From the NCBI RefSeq assembly GCF_905171765.1, contig NC_053393.1, positions 67,921,371-67,985,370 on the forward strand: a stretch of DNA of 64,000 nt, written 5' to 3'. The position numbers and the translations under genes are program-made. This document shows positions 31,673 to 42,830 of the stretch, piece by piece. The number at the start of each line of letters is the position of its first letter. The first letter of the stretch is position 1. Under the pieces are notes generated by a model. That model worked only from the letters and a program-made list of their open reading frames with translations, did no database searches and was not told the origin of the DNA. Source of the stretch: Bufo bufo. Taxonomy: Eukaryota; Chordata; Amphibia; Anura; Bufonidae.

Positions 31673-32821
31673 TTTAAAGGGTATTAGACAAGGTGCCTGG
31701 GCCCATATCAGCCGTGCTCTGGTGAAGAGGATCAGTCACCGCTCCTGACCTCTGATTTAGTAAATGACGACAATCCTGGAGAACATTTTCTTAGAGTTTT
31801 GCATTGTGCTGTCCCTCTCTGTTGTTCCTCTTAAAAATGTATGAATAAATTGACAACTGGGTGGTGTTACCATTGTCCATAAGGATACTTTTTAGGCAAC
31901 TTTTAAAGGGCTAGGACATGCCACCACTTTATGGTCTGAGCTCTGGGGCGTCAGCGTTGGTTTAGCACCGTTTCTTTTTACCCGTGCAGCAGCGCCCTGG
32001 CCGCCCTCTGTACAGGGATCTGCAGTATGGTCCCATTCAGGCAAATGCTCTTGTGCTGCAGTTCCTGGCACTGCCTGATGGCAGAGGGGCGCTGTGCTGG
32101 GGTAACTTCGAAGGCGAATTAGTGCTAAGCCAGAAGGACTTGATGGATTCCCAGAGGTCGGACCTTGCTCATTGTGATGGCATGGCCTAGTGATATGCTG
32201 TCTCCTAAGATGCTGAAATGTTGGTCTGATGTATGAGAAGATTGGGATGGTGGGATCTGGAGGCCGGGTCTACATGGTGACATAGTTTTCAGCAGGAGCT
32301 TTGTGAGTGAGCACTTGGGTATCTCCATTGATGGTACTCCAGTAGGGTATGCCATGGATGTCTGGTGCCCTTCTGCTGACCGTGACCGCCTTGCTAGAAA
32401 AGCTCCATGATCCATCAGCTCATGAGGCCTCGCGTGGTTGGCACATTATAGTAGGTGACTTGCTTTGCTGACCTCTAAAACAAATCGGGTTGTTGCCGCA
32501 CAGATATGACACTTCTTCAGCACAAGGGAGAAACTGGCAGGATCAGCGGCAGTACCAGAACCAGGCATGGAAGGATAAGCATGACTTGCAGATGGAGATC
32601 TGGTCAGGTCTTGTGGGTGCGTGTTATGGGCACTGAGGTAGGGTCTGTTCTCCTGAGTGTAGGATCAGCTGGACATCAACCAGAAAGTATCATTCACTGT
32701 CATGAAACCCAGTTTTGTCTCACCTCGCCATTACTTGCTGCGCCTCACTGTGTTCTGGCCAACGTGTGGTCAGGGCTGTGTATAATCTCGCCTTAGTAAA
32801 GGCAAGATGAGACAACCCCCT
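31673..32821. other. Intron sequence, nothing recognised
   Basis: About 1.1 kb with short unrelated open frames on both strands and no repeat structure or domain that I can support. Confidence 0.4.
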
Positions 32822-33131
32822 TTAAAGAGCCTCTGTCAGCATGATCAACCCTATTAAACCCGGCATACTGGCTGGTAGGGCTCATCATGCTGATTAAAAC
32901 AATGTGTTTCTTTTGTCTGTATGCTGAACAGCTGCAGAAGTATTTACATTTTATTCATATGCAAATTGGCAATTGGAGCACCAGGAGGCAGGACTGAATC
33001 CTCTGAGCACTGCTCTAACACCCCCTGTGCTCTGCACACTCCCCTTCCTTGATTGACAGGGCTAGACCTGAGCGAGCCGTGGCCTGGAGCTGGTTTAATA
33101 GGGTTCATGATGCTGACGGAGGCTCTTTGTT
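32822..33131. mobile_element. MITE with GAGCCTCTGTCAGCATGATC ends
   Basis: Left end AAAGAGCCTCTGTCAGCATG with ATCAACCCTATTAAA. Right end TTTAATAGGG with CATGATGCTGACGGAGGCTC. These are inverse of each other with few mismatches. TTAA is present on the left only, so the superfamily is uncertain. A partial relative is at about 12950. Confidence 0.7.
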
Positions 33132-34032
33132 TCATCTTGAACCGGACGCTTGAATTATTCATGTTAACTTGGCAGCTAATGAACAGAGCACTTACCTACT
33201 GACCCTACAGATCATTAATTCCCGGTCCATCCACACTGCTTCTCAGACTGCCTGGTGCAGACTGTGCGTTTGGTAGTGCAAGACACTTCCTGCTGCCCAT
33301 GGATTGGCCAGCACTGATCACATGAGCAATTCTAGCCAATCTAAGTGGAAGTAGTTTGGGCTGCCGATGCACACTGTGCAGCCAGAGGTCGCGATAACGC
33401 CTGTACAAGCATCAGACGCCTGTACAGGCCATTTTACTCCCTGGAAAAAGACTCATGCGTATTTTTATGCATGGTCTTTTTCTAGTTGGGAGCGCTGTAT
33501 TAGAAGCTGCGAGGTCTGGCACACATGAAGCCCCGCCCCTCTCCCGAGAAGTCCCGCCTCTCACAGACATTTCTATCACCAGGAGCAGCTCCAGAGTCTG
33601 GAATAAACACTACGTTGTGGTTACAGGACCTGTGGTGATGTCACAGTCATGTGATCAGCCATGTGTGTGGGAGGAGTTAGGGGAATGCAGAGGTACTTTA
33701 TGTATGGAAGGTGTGTATAAAGCAGGGCCATGTCAGTGTAACCAGTCTATTGTACAGTTTTCTGTGTGTAATGTGCACACAGTAGTTCTATCTGTGTAAT
33801 GGACATGTAGCAGAGCTGTGTCTGCAATGTGTATATAGTGAACTATCTGTGTAATGGGCATGTGGTAGTGCTGTGTATGTAATAAGGTTGAGCAGTAAAC
33901 TGGTGTCCACGATATACCGCGGTATTAAGTAACGGCAATATCGCTGTTTCCAAATAACGGTGGTATTTGGTGATGTCATATGCGTGCTGACCGCTCCTAA
34001 ATCTGTGTCAGCCCGCCCCTGCATGGTGCATG
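33132..34032. other. Intron sequence, nothing firm
   Basis: 33530-33560 is locally GC-box-like (AGCCCCGCCCCTCTCCC) but short. 33700-33870 has loose repeats of CTGTGTAATGGRCATGT. No gene is recognised. Confidence 0.4.
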
Positions 34033-34397
34033 TGTGTACCGGACACATTACTTCCTGCAGCGGCCGCCCCCGGCTCCTCCTCGCTGGCCGAGCACAGGAG
34101 CGAGGTGCGCAGAGTCAGTCAGCAGTCCGTGTCCAAGCCAAGGTGGGGGAAGAGGAGTGAGAGACCCTAACGGCCCAGGCGTCAGAAATAAAGGTTGTAC
34201 CGTCTATGTCTTCTGCGGCCCTGGCCCTGCCTGCGAGCTGCGCTGCACATGGTGATGGCACCTGATAAACTATAAGGTCTCCCTGTTGCCCCCATACAGG
34301 AGCAACAAGAAGACATTACTGTATGGGGGCCACAAGACATTATTATACTGATAAGGAGCCGGGGGCGGCCGCTGCAGGAAGTAATATGTCCGGTTTC
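34033..34397. mobile_element. Inverted-repeat element flanking the 40-bp minisatellite
   Basis: GTACCGGACACATTACTTCC with GCAGCGGCCGCCCCCGGCTC at 34033-34078 is matched inversely at 34351-34396 (GAGCCGGGGGCGGCCGCTGC). A second inverse pair uses GGGGGCCACAAGACAT (34325) and ATGTCTCTTTGTGGCCCCC (35769-35787), so the 40-bp array appears to have expanded inside this element. Confidence 0.6.
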
Positions 34398-35782
34398 GTA
34401 CAGTATATAATGTCTCCTTGTGCCCCGCTGCCTGCCCATATAGTATATAATGTCTCCTTGGGCCCCGCTGCCTTCCCGTACAGTATATGATTTCTCCTTG
34501 TGCCCCGCTGCCTGCCCGTACAGTATATGATGTCTCCTTGTGCCCCGCTGCCTGCCCGTACAGTATATGATGTCTCCTTGTGCCCCGCTGCCTTCCCGTA
34601 CAGTATATGATGTCTCCTTGTGCCCCGCTGCCTGCCCGTACAGTATATGATGTCTCCTTGTGCCCCGCTGCCTGCCCATACAGTATATAATGTCTCCTTG
34701 GGCCCCGCTGCCTTCCCGTACAGTATATGATGTCTCTTTGGGCCCCGCTGCCTGCCCGTACAGTATATGATTTCTCCTTGTGCCCCGCTGCCTGCCCGTA
34801 CAGTATATGATTTCTCCTTGTGCCCCGCTGCCTGCCCGTACAGTATATGATGTCTCCTTGTGCCCCGCTGCCTGCCCGTACAGTATATGATGTCTCCTTG
34901 TGCCCCGCTGCCTGCCCGTACAGTATATGATGTCTCCTTGTGCCCCGCTGCCTGCCCATACAGTATATGATTTCTCCTTGTGCCCCGCTGCCTGCCCGTA
35001 CAGTATATGATTTCTCCTTGTGCCCCGCTGCCTGCCCGTACAGTATATAATGTCTCCTTGGGCCCCGCTGCCTGCCCGTACAGTATATAATGTCTCCTTG
35101 GGCCCCGCTGCCTGCCCATACAGTATATAATGTCTCCTTGTGCCCCGCTGCCTGCCCATACAGTATATAATGTCTCCTTGTGCCCCGCTGCCTGCCCATA
35201 CAGTATATAATGTCTCCTTGTGCCCCGCTGCCTGCCCATACAGTATATGATGTCTCCTTGGGCCCCGCTGCCTGCCCGTACAGTATATGATGTCTCTTTG
35301 TGCCCCGCTGCCTGCCCGTACAGTATATGATGTCTCCTTGGGCCCCGCTGCCTGCCCGTACAGTATATGATGTCTCTTTGTGCCCCGCTGCCTGCCCATA
35401 TAGTATATAATGTCTCCTTGTGCCCCGCTGCCTGCCCGTACAGTATATGATGTCTCCTTGTGCCCCGCTGCCTGCCCGTACAGTATATGATGTCTCCTTG
35501 TGCCCCGCTGCCTTCCCGTACAGTATATGATGTCTCTTTGGGCCCCGCTGCCTGCCCGTACAGTATATGATTTCTCCTTGTGCCCCGCTGCCTGCCCGTA
35601 CAGTATATGATTTCTCCTTGTGCCCCGCTGCCTGCCCGTACAGTATATGATGTCTCCTTGTGCCCCGCTGCCTGCCCATACAGTATATAATGTCTCCTTG
35701 TGCCCCGCTGCCTGCCCATACAGTATATGATGTCTCCTTGGGCCCCGCTGCCTGCCCGTACAGTATATGATGTCTCTTTGTG
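34398..35782. repeat. 40-bp minisatellite, about 34 copies
   Basis: Unit CAGTATATGATGTCTCCTTG then TGCCCCGCTGCCTGCCCGTA. Recurrent variants (TATAATG, TTTCTCC, CTTGGGCC, GCCTTCCC, CCCATA) recur in the same order in different parts, for example around 34560-34920 and 35480-35700. This points to higher-order block duplication. Since 40 is not a multiple of three, all three minus frames read a 40-residue cycle with no stop (up to 562 codons, 34182-35958). No promoter, domain or codon bias supports translation, so no gene is called. Confidence 0.96.
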
Positions 35783-36671
35783 GCCCCCATAGAGTTTAAT
35801 AGGGGACACATCTCTAAACCAGGATTGGACATGATGGAATGTGTAGTTCCATGACCAGAGCAGACATCTGCGACAGACCAGATGGTATAGACATGCATAC
35901 AATGTCCTCCTTGGCCCTGTTGAATCCATTTCTTCTCATCCAGGATGGTAGACGGCACCTTGCTGTGATGGACTGTAGCTCCCAGGTCTTTGGTATATAT
36001 CCTGTATACATCGCTGTGTAAAGGTTGTATTAGACCTGCAGATTTTGCAGATGATTGTTGGGAGGGAAGCGTGCCTTCCCAGATATTGCCTGCTCGTTAG
36101 TGGAGGAGACTGCTGCTGTTACATGCAGTGATCTCCTCCACAGTATGAGGAGCAGTGATCGCTTATGCCATCGCTCGTCCCCATGAAGAATTATTTGCCG
36201 GTAGCAGATTGGGATTACACAACACCATCTGCCACTGGCTAACGATGATTTTTAAACCTGCTGAAAGATTGCAATTGCCCTATCGAGTAATCGGCGGCAG
36301 TATTACACTGCCAGATCATCACTAACGAGCGTTACTGCAAATGATCTGCTCGACAATTGGCCGGTGTCATACAGGCTTTATATCCAGGTTATTGTATCCG
36401 GCCGGTCTCGGCCCTCCTGCTCCTGCGCTGCCCGGTAAGCTCTGGTTACACAGGCTCTAAAAATACTCGGAGGCCTTCATCCGGCTGAGCGGTTAGTGTA
36501 GTATTTCATGGTGGAGGTGACTTCTAGTGTATGCAGGACACATGCCATCTGCACGCTCCAGAGACGATGCATTTACTACACTTCAGTGTCCTGTAAATGT
36601 CTTCTGCTGCTCTCCGTGTCTGCCATGTCTATATGCAAATCTGCAGGACTGCTTGGTTTGCAGGAATCCTC
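35783..36671. other. Intron sequence, nothing recognised
   Basis: Unique-looking sequence with short open frames only. A stretch at 36060-36360 has phrases such as GATCACTGC and AGATCATCACTAACGAGC typical of old MITEs, but ends cannot be paired. Confidence 0.4.
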
Positions 36672-36674
36672 TAA

Positions 36675-37384
36675 GGGCTCTTTCACACCTGCGTTGTTCT
36701 GTTCCGGCATAGAGTTCCGTCGTCGGGGCTCTATGCAGGAAGAATCCTGATCAGTTTTATCCTAATGCATTCTGAATGGAGAGAAATCCGTACAGGATGC
36801 ATCAGGATGTCTTCAGTTCCGGAACGTAACGTTTTTTGGCCGGAGAAAATACTGCAGCATGCTGCGCTTTTTGCTCCGGTCAAAAATCCTGAACACTTGC
36901 CGCAAGGCCGGATCCGGAATTAATGCCCATTGAAAGGCATTGATCCGGATCCGGCCTTAAGCTAAACGTCGTTTCGGCGCATTACCGGATCCGACGTTTA
37001 GCTTTTTCTGAAGGGTTACCATGGCTGCTGGGACGCTAAAGTCCTGACAGCCATGGTAAAGTGTAGCGGGGAGCGGGGGAGCAGTATACTTACCGTCCGT
37101 GCGGCTCCCCGGGCGCTCCAGAGTGACGTCAGGGCGCCCCACGCGCATGGGTGACGTGATCACATGGATCACGTCATCCATGCGCATGGGGCGCTCTGAC
37201 GTCATTCTGGAGCGCCCCGGGAGCCGCACGGACTGTAAGTATACTGCTCCCCCGCTCCCCACTACTACTATGGCAGCCAGGACTTTAATAGCGTCCTCGG
37301 TGCCATAGCAACACTGAACGCATTTTGCACTTCCGGCAAATGGAGTGCACGACGGATCCGGACAACGCAAGTGTGAAAGAGGCC
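36675..37384. mobile_element. PIF/Harbinger-type MITE (710 bp)
   Basis: Starts GGGCTCTTTCACACCTGCG and ends CGCAAGTGTGAAAGAGGCC. The TSD is TAA (36672-36674 and 37385-37387). Long internal arms include CCGGGCGCTCCAGAGTGACG and its inverse and CATGGATCACGTCATCCATG. The same terminal style is seen in the elements at 47277, 49857 and 51572. Confidence 0.85.
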
Positions 37385-37387
37385 TAA

Positions 37388-37951
37388 GTTAGGCCTGAAA
37401 CGATTACTCGAATTAATCGATTCACTCGATACAAAAAAATCCTCGATGCAAATTGTTTTGCATCAATGATTTGTTTGTGCCACGTGACCACAGAATGTGA
37501 ATGAAGAGCTTGCTATCACGCTCTGTGCCCACCCGCCTGCCCGCGCCACACTGGCTCCTGATGTACACACATCCTCAGGACGTAGTGCATGTAAGCGCGC
37601 ACTATAACATCAGGTCCCAGTGCAGCGCGTGAAGAAGAGGATGGAAGATCTCTGGAGTGTCGGCAGCGCCCCCTACAGGAAAGGTAAGTATTTTAGTTCA
37701 CTGGCGCTGCGGCTGGGCACTGGTGGCTAGGAGGGGGAGTGGGGGAGCTGGTGGCACTGCTGGAGGAACTAATTGCATTGGGGGGGGGGAGGGAACGGGG
37801 GTAGGCAGCTGATGGAACTGATGGCACAAGGGGGAGGGGGGCTGATGAGTTTTTATAGAAAACGTTCTTTTGATTAGTTTTTTTTCTTATTAGAGTACTC
37901 GATTAATTAGTAGAATACTTGACTACTAAAATAATCGATAGCTGCAGCCCT
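37388..37951. mobile_element. hAT-like MITE with ATCGATTA-rich ends
   Basis: The right end read inward is TAGGGCTGCAGCTATCGATT then ATTTTAGTAG and TCGAGTA. The left end has CTGAAACGATTACTCGAATT and AATCGATTCACTCGATAC. This matches the vertebrate hAT MITE type with AGGGCTGCAACTAACGATTA ends. The left end is worn and the TSD is only partly visible (CTAAG). Confidence 0.65.
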
Positions 37952-39329
37952 ACTCTAAGAATTAGGATCTCTAGGGCTTTGTTCACATTTCCGTTTGGTA
38001 TATTCTGTAGTCTATTCCAGCAGAGGAACAGACTGCCGGAGTTCCCGTATCCAGCATGGGCCTGGCATAAATGGCAGCCTCCGGCCGTACAAACACTCTG
38101 CGTGCAGGTGTCGTTTTCCGACAGAAAGCTGCTATTTGTGCTGGAAACCTGCCGAATCCGATTATAGTGAGTGGGAATCCAGCCGTATCCAGCTACGCCT
38201 GATACGGTAATCCTGGTAGATGACGGGATTTACCAAACGGAGATGCGAACCTTAGACTTTCCATACAGCCTAACGCTTCCAGGAGAGATTAACCCCATAA
38301 AATGGGATTCCAGTTGAACATACAACAAATTCTATATTTTTATTTTTTGCCAGATTTCTGCAGAATTCAATATGAAAATACACAATGTGCCTCAATGTAA
38401 AACTAGCAGTATAGTAAGGACGCTTTCACACAGAACAGGCGCAGAGCTTTCCTTATACCTTATCTCTGAGGCTCCGCTCATGGTTTTTTCGCTTACAATC
38501 GCTGATCAAACACTGACTTTTGGAAAGCTGCCTTGTGGGATGCTGGCGGGTTCTGCAAGGTTAAAGGGTTTGTCCAAGATTAGAAAACTATGGCTACTTT
38601 ATTCCAGCACCACACCTGTCCATGGGTTGTGTCTGCAGTAGAGCTCAGATACCAGAGACCCATGGAGGGATCTGGTGCTTAGTTTGGAAGAAAGTAGCCA
38701 TGGTCTTGTAATCGTGCACAACCCCTCTAACGCTTCTAGACTCTCTGGGAATGTCTATGCAGAGTTGGCCATGTGGTAGCTCCATGCATATTTAGCACTA
38801 GGAATGAGCAAACTTGTGCTTTCAAGTCCGGCGTACAAGGTTCGGGTTATCTAAGAATTCCGTTGTTGATTCTGCTACCACGGACCATAAGTCATCCCTA
38901 TTTAGCACCAAAACGGAATCAAAAGCAGAACCTTTTTATCTGCATTCCCAGATCCTGTTTTTCTCAGGCCCTCTCAAAGAACCATAATCTGACCATGTGA
39001 AGAAAACCTTTATTATCTAGAAGGAGGCCATACACCATAGATAGCCAGGTCACCGCTTGTTTGCCCCACAGCTGTTTCTTCTGATTGTCCCCATACACAT
39101 GAAAGCTCAACATGTCTGACCCACCTTTTCCCCCACGGTCATGGGAGAGTTGGGACATTCCCATTCAGCGTAGATGGTACTCTTGTTCCACCAGAATCTG
39201 CAGGTTCATGTTCCTCTGGGTATGGCTAATTGTAAACCATGTCAAAACGTCCTATTCAAAATGTTTTCATGAAAATGCATTTTGGCAAATGTTGATTGTT
39301 CCTTGTTCTTCCGTGTGTAGAATAATATC
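37952..39329. other. 3' part of the presumed PDP1 intron
   Basis: About 1.4 kb of largely unique sequence. Overlapping short frames (37919-38210, 38372-38641, 38773-39164) have no recognisable domain. No transposon termini were resolved. Confidence 0.4.
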
Positions 39330-39345
39330 CTTTTCCTCTCCACAG
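39330..39345 (+). other. PDP1: Splice acceptor before the PDP1 coding exon
   Basis: Pyrimidine tract CCTTTTCCTCTCCACAG ending at 39345. The exon starts GTTTCTCGGG, 44 bp before the ATG. It is strong by inspection and correctly placed. Confidence 0.8.
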
Positions 39346-39389
39346 GTTTCTCGGGAAGAAGTTGCTCTCCATCCTTACTCCTTGATGCA
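39346..39389 (+). other. PDP1: 5' UTR part of the PDP1 coding exon
   Basis: 44 bp between the splice acceptor and the ATG, with no upstream ATG other than GATGCA four bases before the start, which is out of frame. Confidence 0.7.
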
Positions 39390-40979
39390 ATGTCTGTTCC
39401 TACACAGCTTCTCTTTCCTCTCCTAAGGAGTTGCGAGCTGGGCCGGATCTGCAGCTCGGTGTGTTACTGTCACCACAAACCTCTGTGCTGTAGGTCCCGC
39501 TATCCATCTCTGAATCCCCTCCGATGTGGAGCAGATGGGAAGCTTTCTTCAGCCTTCCGACGACCCTGGGAGCAATGTTTTCAGCTGCGACAGTATGTGA
39601 CCACCCCACAACGGTTTTACTTAACGCCTCCCCAGGTCAACAGCATCTTGAAAGCCAATGAGTACAGTTTCAAAGTTCCCGAGTTTGATGGTAAGAATAT
39701 CAGTTCAATCCTTGGGTTTGACAGCAATCAGCTGCCTGCAAATGCCCCAATTGAAGACAGAAGAAGCGCGGCTACCTGCTTACAGACCCGAGGCATGCTC
39801 CTAGGGGTTTTTGATGGCCATGCTGGTTGTGCCTGCGCTCAAGCTGTTAGTGAAAGACTCTTCTATTATATCGCTGTTTCATTGCTACCTCAAGAGACTC
39901 TACTGGAGATTGAACATGCCGTAGAAAGCGGGAGAGCTCTGTTACCCATTTTGCAGTGGCACAAGCATCCGAATGACTACTTCAGTAAGGAGGCTTCCAA
40001 ACTCTACTTCAACAGTTTACGGACCTACTGGCAGGAGCTTATTGATCTCAACACAGGGGAGACGACCGATGTCAAGGAGGCTTTGATCAACTCCTTTAAG
40101 AGACTTGACAATGACCTATCTTTGGAAGCCCAAGTTGGAGATCCTAACTCTTTTCTGAACTATTGGGTCTTACGAGTGGCCTTTTCAGGGGCCACTGCAT
40201 GTGTGGCCCACGTGGATGGCATGGACTTGCATGTTGCCAACACAGGAGATAGTCGTGCCTTGCTCGGAGTCCAGGAAGAAGATGGATCTTGGTCTGCAGT
40301 CACCATGTCCCATGATCATAACGCTCAAAATGAGTCCGAAATTCAAAGGCTTAAATCGGAACATCCAAAGGAAGAGAAGAGCGTGGTCAAGCAAGACCGC
40401 CTTCTTGGGTTGCTGATGCCCTTCAGAGCTTTTGGCGATGTGAAGTTCAAGTGGAGCATCGACCTTCAGAAACGCGTCGTCGAGTCGGGACCCGATCAGC
40501 TGAATGACAATGAATACACTAAATTCATCCCTCCCAATTATCACACCCCACCCTACTTATCTGCAGAGCCGGAAGTGATCTACCATAGATTAAGACCTAA
40601 AGATAAGTTCCTCATATTGGCCACAGACGGCCTTTGGGAATCCATGCATAGGCAGGACGTGGTGAAAATTGTTGGAGAGTATCTGACCGGCGTCCACCAT
40701 CAGCAGCCCATAGCAGTGGGTGGTTATAAAGTTACACTGGGACAGATGCAGGGTCTTCTCACGGAAAGAAGGGCCAGGATTTCTTCCGCTTTTGAAGATC
40801 AAAATGCAGCCACCCATCTTATAAGGCACGCCGTGGGCAATAATGAATTTGGCGCTGTCGACCACGAGCGGCTTTCAAAGATGCTTAGTCTTCCAGAAGA
40901 ACTGGCACGGATGTACAGAGATGACATCACAATCATAGTTGTTCAGTTTAACTCTCATGTGGTTGGAGCCTACCAGTAA
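39390..40979 (+). CDS. PDP1: Pyruvate dehydrogenase phosphatase catalytic subunit 1
   Basis: PDP1 is the Mg2+-dependent PP2C-type phosphatase of the mitochondrial matrix. It dephosphorylates the E1-alpha subunit of the pyruvate dehydrogenase complex and so reactivates it. The frame of 529 residues is complete in one exon. It starts MSVPTQLLFPLLRSCEL, close to the mammalian start, with a purine at -3. Residues 1 to about 70 are basic and Cys/Ser-rich, fitting a mitochondrial leader. The conserved mature part follows: FYLTPPQVNSILKANEYSF (77-95), then the PP2C metal-binding and catalytic motifs RRSAATCLQTRG (124-135), GVFDGHAG (139-146), ANTGDSRA (283-290), LLMPFRAFGD (341-350), LATDGLWE (410-417) and YRDDITIIVVQF (509-520). 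All PP2C aspartates I can check are present. Mammalian PDP1 is about 537 residues; this protein lacks two residues near position 226 and ends at AYQ, slightly earlier. No frameshift or internal stop is seen, so it is expected to be functional. Confidence 0.98.
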   Translation: MSVPTQLLFPLLRSCELGRICSSVCYCHHKPLCCRSRYPSLNPLRCGADGKLSSAFRRPWEQCFQLRQYVTTPQRFYLTPPQVNSILKANEYSFKVPEFDGKNISSILGFDSNQLPANAPIEDRRSAATCLQTRGMLLGVFDGHAGCACAQAVSERLFYYIAVSLLPQETLLEIEHAVESGRALLPILQWHKHPNDYFSKEASKLYFNSLRTYWQELIDLNTGETTDVKEALINSFKRLDNDLSLEAQVGDPNSFLNYWVLRVAFSGATACVAHVDGMDLHVANTGDSRALLGVQEEDGSWSAVTMSHDHNAQNESEIQRLKSEHPKEEKSVVKQDRLLGLLMPFRAFGDVKFKWSIDLQKRVVESGPDQLNDNEYTKFIPPNYHTPPYLSAEPEVIYHRLRPKDKFLILATDGLWESMHRQDVVKIVGEYLTGVHHQQPIAVGGYKVTLGQMQGLLTERRARISSAFEDQNAATHLIRHAVGNNEFGAVDHERLSKMLSLPEELARMYRDDITIIVVQFNSHVVGAYQ

Positions 40980-41310
40980 AGCGCTATGCTCTAAACCAGT
41001 TTACCGAAGTTATCAAGGCTCCAACGTTTCACTGACCTTTTTGCATCGTTTACTTTTTATTGAGTGGCATCAAACTGCTTACTTAGTGCTGTAACTTTTT
41101 GCATTTTTTTTTTTGTATGAGAATGTTGCATGGCAGACAATAGGTTCTGATTTGGTAGTCTCGCTTGATCCCCTTCAGTTTACTATGGGGATACTGAAGC
41201 TGTAATAGACTTTGTTAGGTTTGTAGTTGCCTGCTAAGCATATGGGGGATCCCGTATAAAGAGGGTTAATTACGTCATCTAGAGATCTTCCTTCCATTTC
41301 CTCATCACCA
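40980..41310 (+). other. PDP1: Start of the PDP1 3' UTR
   Basis: Follows the TAA stop. AT-rich with a T-run at 41104-41114. No AATAAA is seen before the MITE at 41311. The first AATAAA-type signals further on are near 42600 and 42750, so the 3' UTR may run through MITEs; its true end cannot be set from sequence. Confidence 0.5.
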
Positions 41311-41680
41311 GTAAAGGGGTTATCCAATATCGTGCAACAGCCCCCCCATGTGCCAGGCGCCTCAGAGGGAATCTACTTACCTCGCTCCTGGTCCCCGCAC
41401 CGCTGCTGCTCCCTGTACACGGATAAAAACATCCGGCGGGAGGTGGGGGTAAGAAACCAGCCAATGGCAGGCAGGGACGAGCCTCCCTAGAGTGGCCCAC
41501 CGTGCAATGGGAGTCTGGTCCCCACCTGCCATTTGGCTGCCCCCCCCGACACCAGGTTTTCATCTGTGTACAGGGAGAAGCAGCGGTGCGGGGACCAGGA
41601 GCGGCCCGGGGTAAGTATATTCCCTCTGAGGGGCCTGGCACATGGGGGGGCTGTTGTATGATATTGGATAACCCCTTTAA
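41311..41680. mobile_element. T2/Kolobok-like MITE
   Basis: TAAAGGGGTTATCCAATAT at the left and ATATTGGATAACCCCTTTAA at the right, a near-perfect inverse, with TTAA at 41677-41680. Inner arms contain CCTGGTCCCCGCACCGCTGC and its inverse. Confidence 0.8.
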
Positions 41681-41973
41681 GTTGACCATTCACATTGGAT
41701 GTATGTCTTCCAAACCTGCTGATCATGTAATGTGTTTCTGCCTCCTGCCAAATGTTGGGGGAAAGAAGGGTCTGCATGATGGATTTCTTAACTTGCCCGG
41801 TCCTTTTGTTGTAGGGAGATAAGCCGCCACAACATATGTGTTCCCCTGTCTCTATTGAGAACATATGCACACTCGGCCGGGCTAAGGATGCATGCTTATG
41901 GGGTAGTCGAGAGAGCGATTTGATGGCTAAACAAGAGCTTGCCAGACAGCTATGTAATGTGTGTAGCCAGCCT

Positions 41974-42416
41974 TGAAGGGGTATTCCTATCGCAGAAAGT
42001 GAGAGCATATCACTAGGATATGCCCCCATTGTCTGATAGGTGCAGGTCCCAAAGGTTGGACCTGCACCTATCTCTAAAACGAAGCCAGCAAAGTGATGGC
42101 CTGCAATACAGAGTCTGGCCACCACCAGTCATTCCTATTGGCCCGCCGAAAATAGTTGAGCGTCGCGTTCTGCTTTTTTCAGAATCGAATGGGAGCGCAC
42201 CACACTTGTGCGGTCACACCTTCCATTCACTTCTAAGGGGCCCACAAAAATGGCCAAGCTTGGCTATTTTCGGCAGCCCCATAGAAATGAATGGAGGCAG
42301 TTGCACATTCACAGTGTGCCCTCCTTCACGTCACCGGCTGGGTTTACGAGATACATGTGGGTCCCAGAGGGGGCGGTGTGCCCCTATTGTCTGAGATGGG
42401 GAAAATCCTTTTAAGA
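41974..42416. mobile_element. Worn T2-like MITE
   Basis: GAAGGGGTATTCCTATCGCA at the left and GGGAAAATCCTTTTAA at the right. Internal phrases CACTAGGATATGCCCCCATT and GGTGCAGGTCCCA with GGACCTGCACC form a hairpin near 42040. Ends are approximate. Confidence 0.5.
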
Positions 42417-42437
42417 ACAGTTCCTGTGACTGAAAGA

Positions 42438-42830
42438 CTATGGACACCTTCAGGGCAATTTTGTATGCTTGCATTTTACTCATTTTGGTCTAAAAGTAGT
42501 TTTTTTATTGTATTTGTGTGTGTGTGTTCCCATCAGCTGACAGCTCATGTGAGGCCTTATCTCTGATCTTCTCTCCTCATAACCACTCATTATAGCAATA
42601 ATAATAAATGCTGATAAGAAAATGTCTTTAAGGTCAAGATGTCAGAGATAAAGCTTCATATGAGCCGTCAGCTGATGGGACTGAGAAGACATAATGCAAA
42701 CAGACCTATTTTAACCCTTGATATCAAAAATAGATGAACATTTTTTAATAAAGGTTAAGTGGAAAAATGATTCTCAGCTCAAAATGAGTCAAATACAGTC
42801 ATAAAAAATTTGCCCTGAAGGTGTCCATAG
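42438..42830. mobile_element. MITE with CTATGGACACCTTCAGGG ends
   Basis: CTATGGACACCTTCAGGGCA at 42438 is exactly inverse to TGCCCTGAAGGTGTCCATAG ending at 42830. Further inside, CATCAGCTGACAGCTCATGT pairs with ATATGAGCCGTCAGCTGATG and TTATCTCTGA with TCAGAGATAA. The TSD is not obvious. Confidence 0.8.

Noticed and set aside
33520..33570. CCGCCCC-rich spot considered as a second PDP1 promoter
   Set aside because: Only about 40 bp long, with no CpG block, CCAAT box or donor nearby.
34182..35958. Minus-strand open frames of 405, 528 and 562 codons with repeats such as AGSGAQGDIIYC
   Set aside because: They come from the 40-bp minisatellite, whose unit lacks minus-strand stops in every phase. 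All three frames encode the same rotating peptide.
39400..40865. Antisense and out-of-phase frames across PDP1
   Set aside because: Shadows of the strongly conserved PDP1 coding frame.
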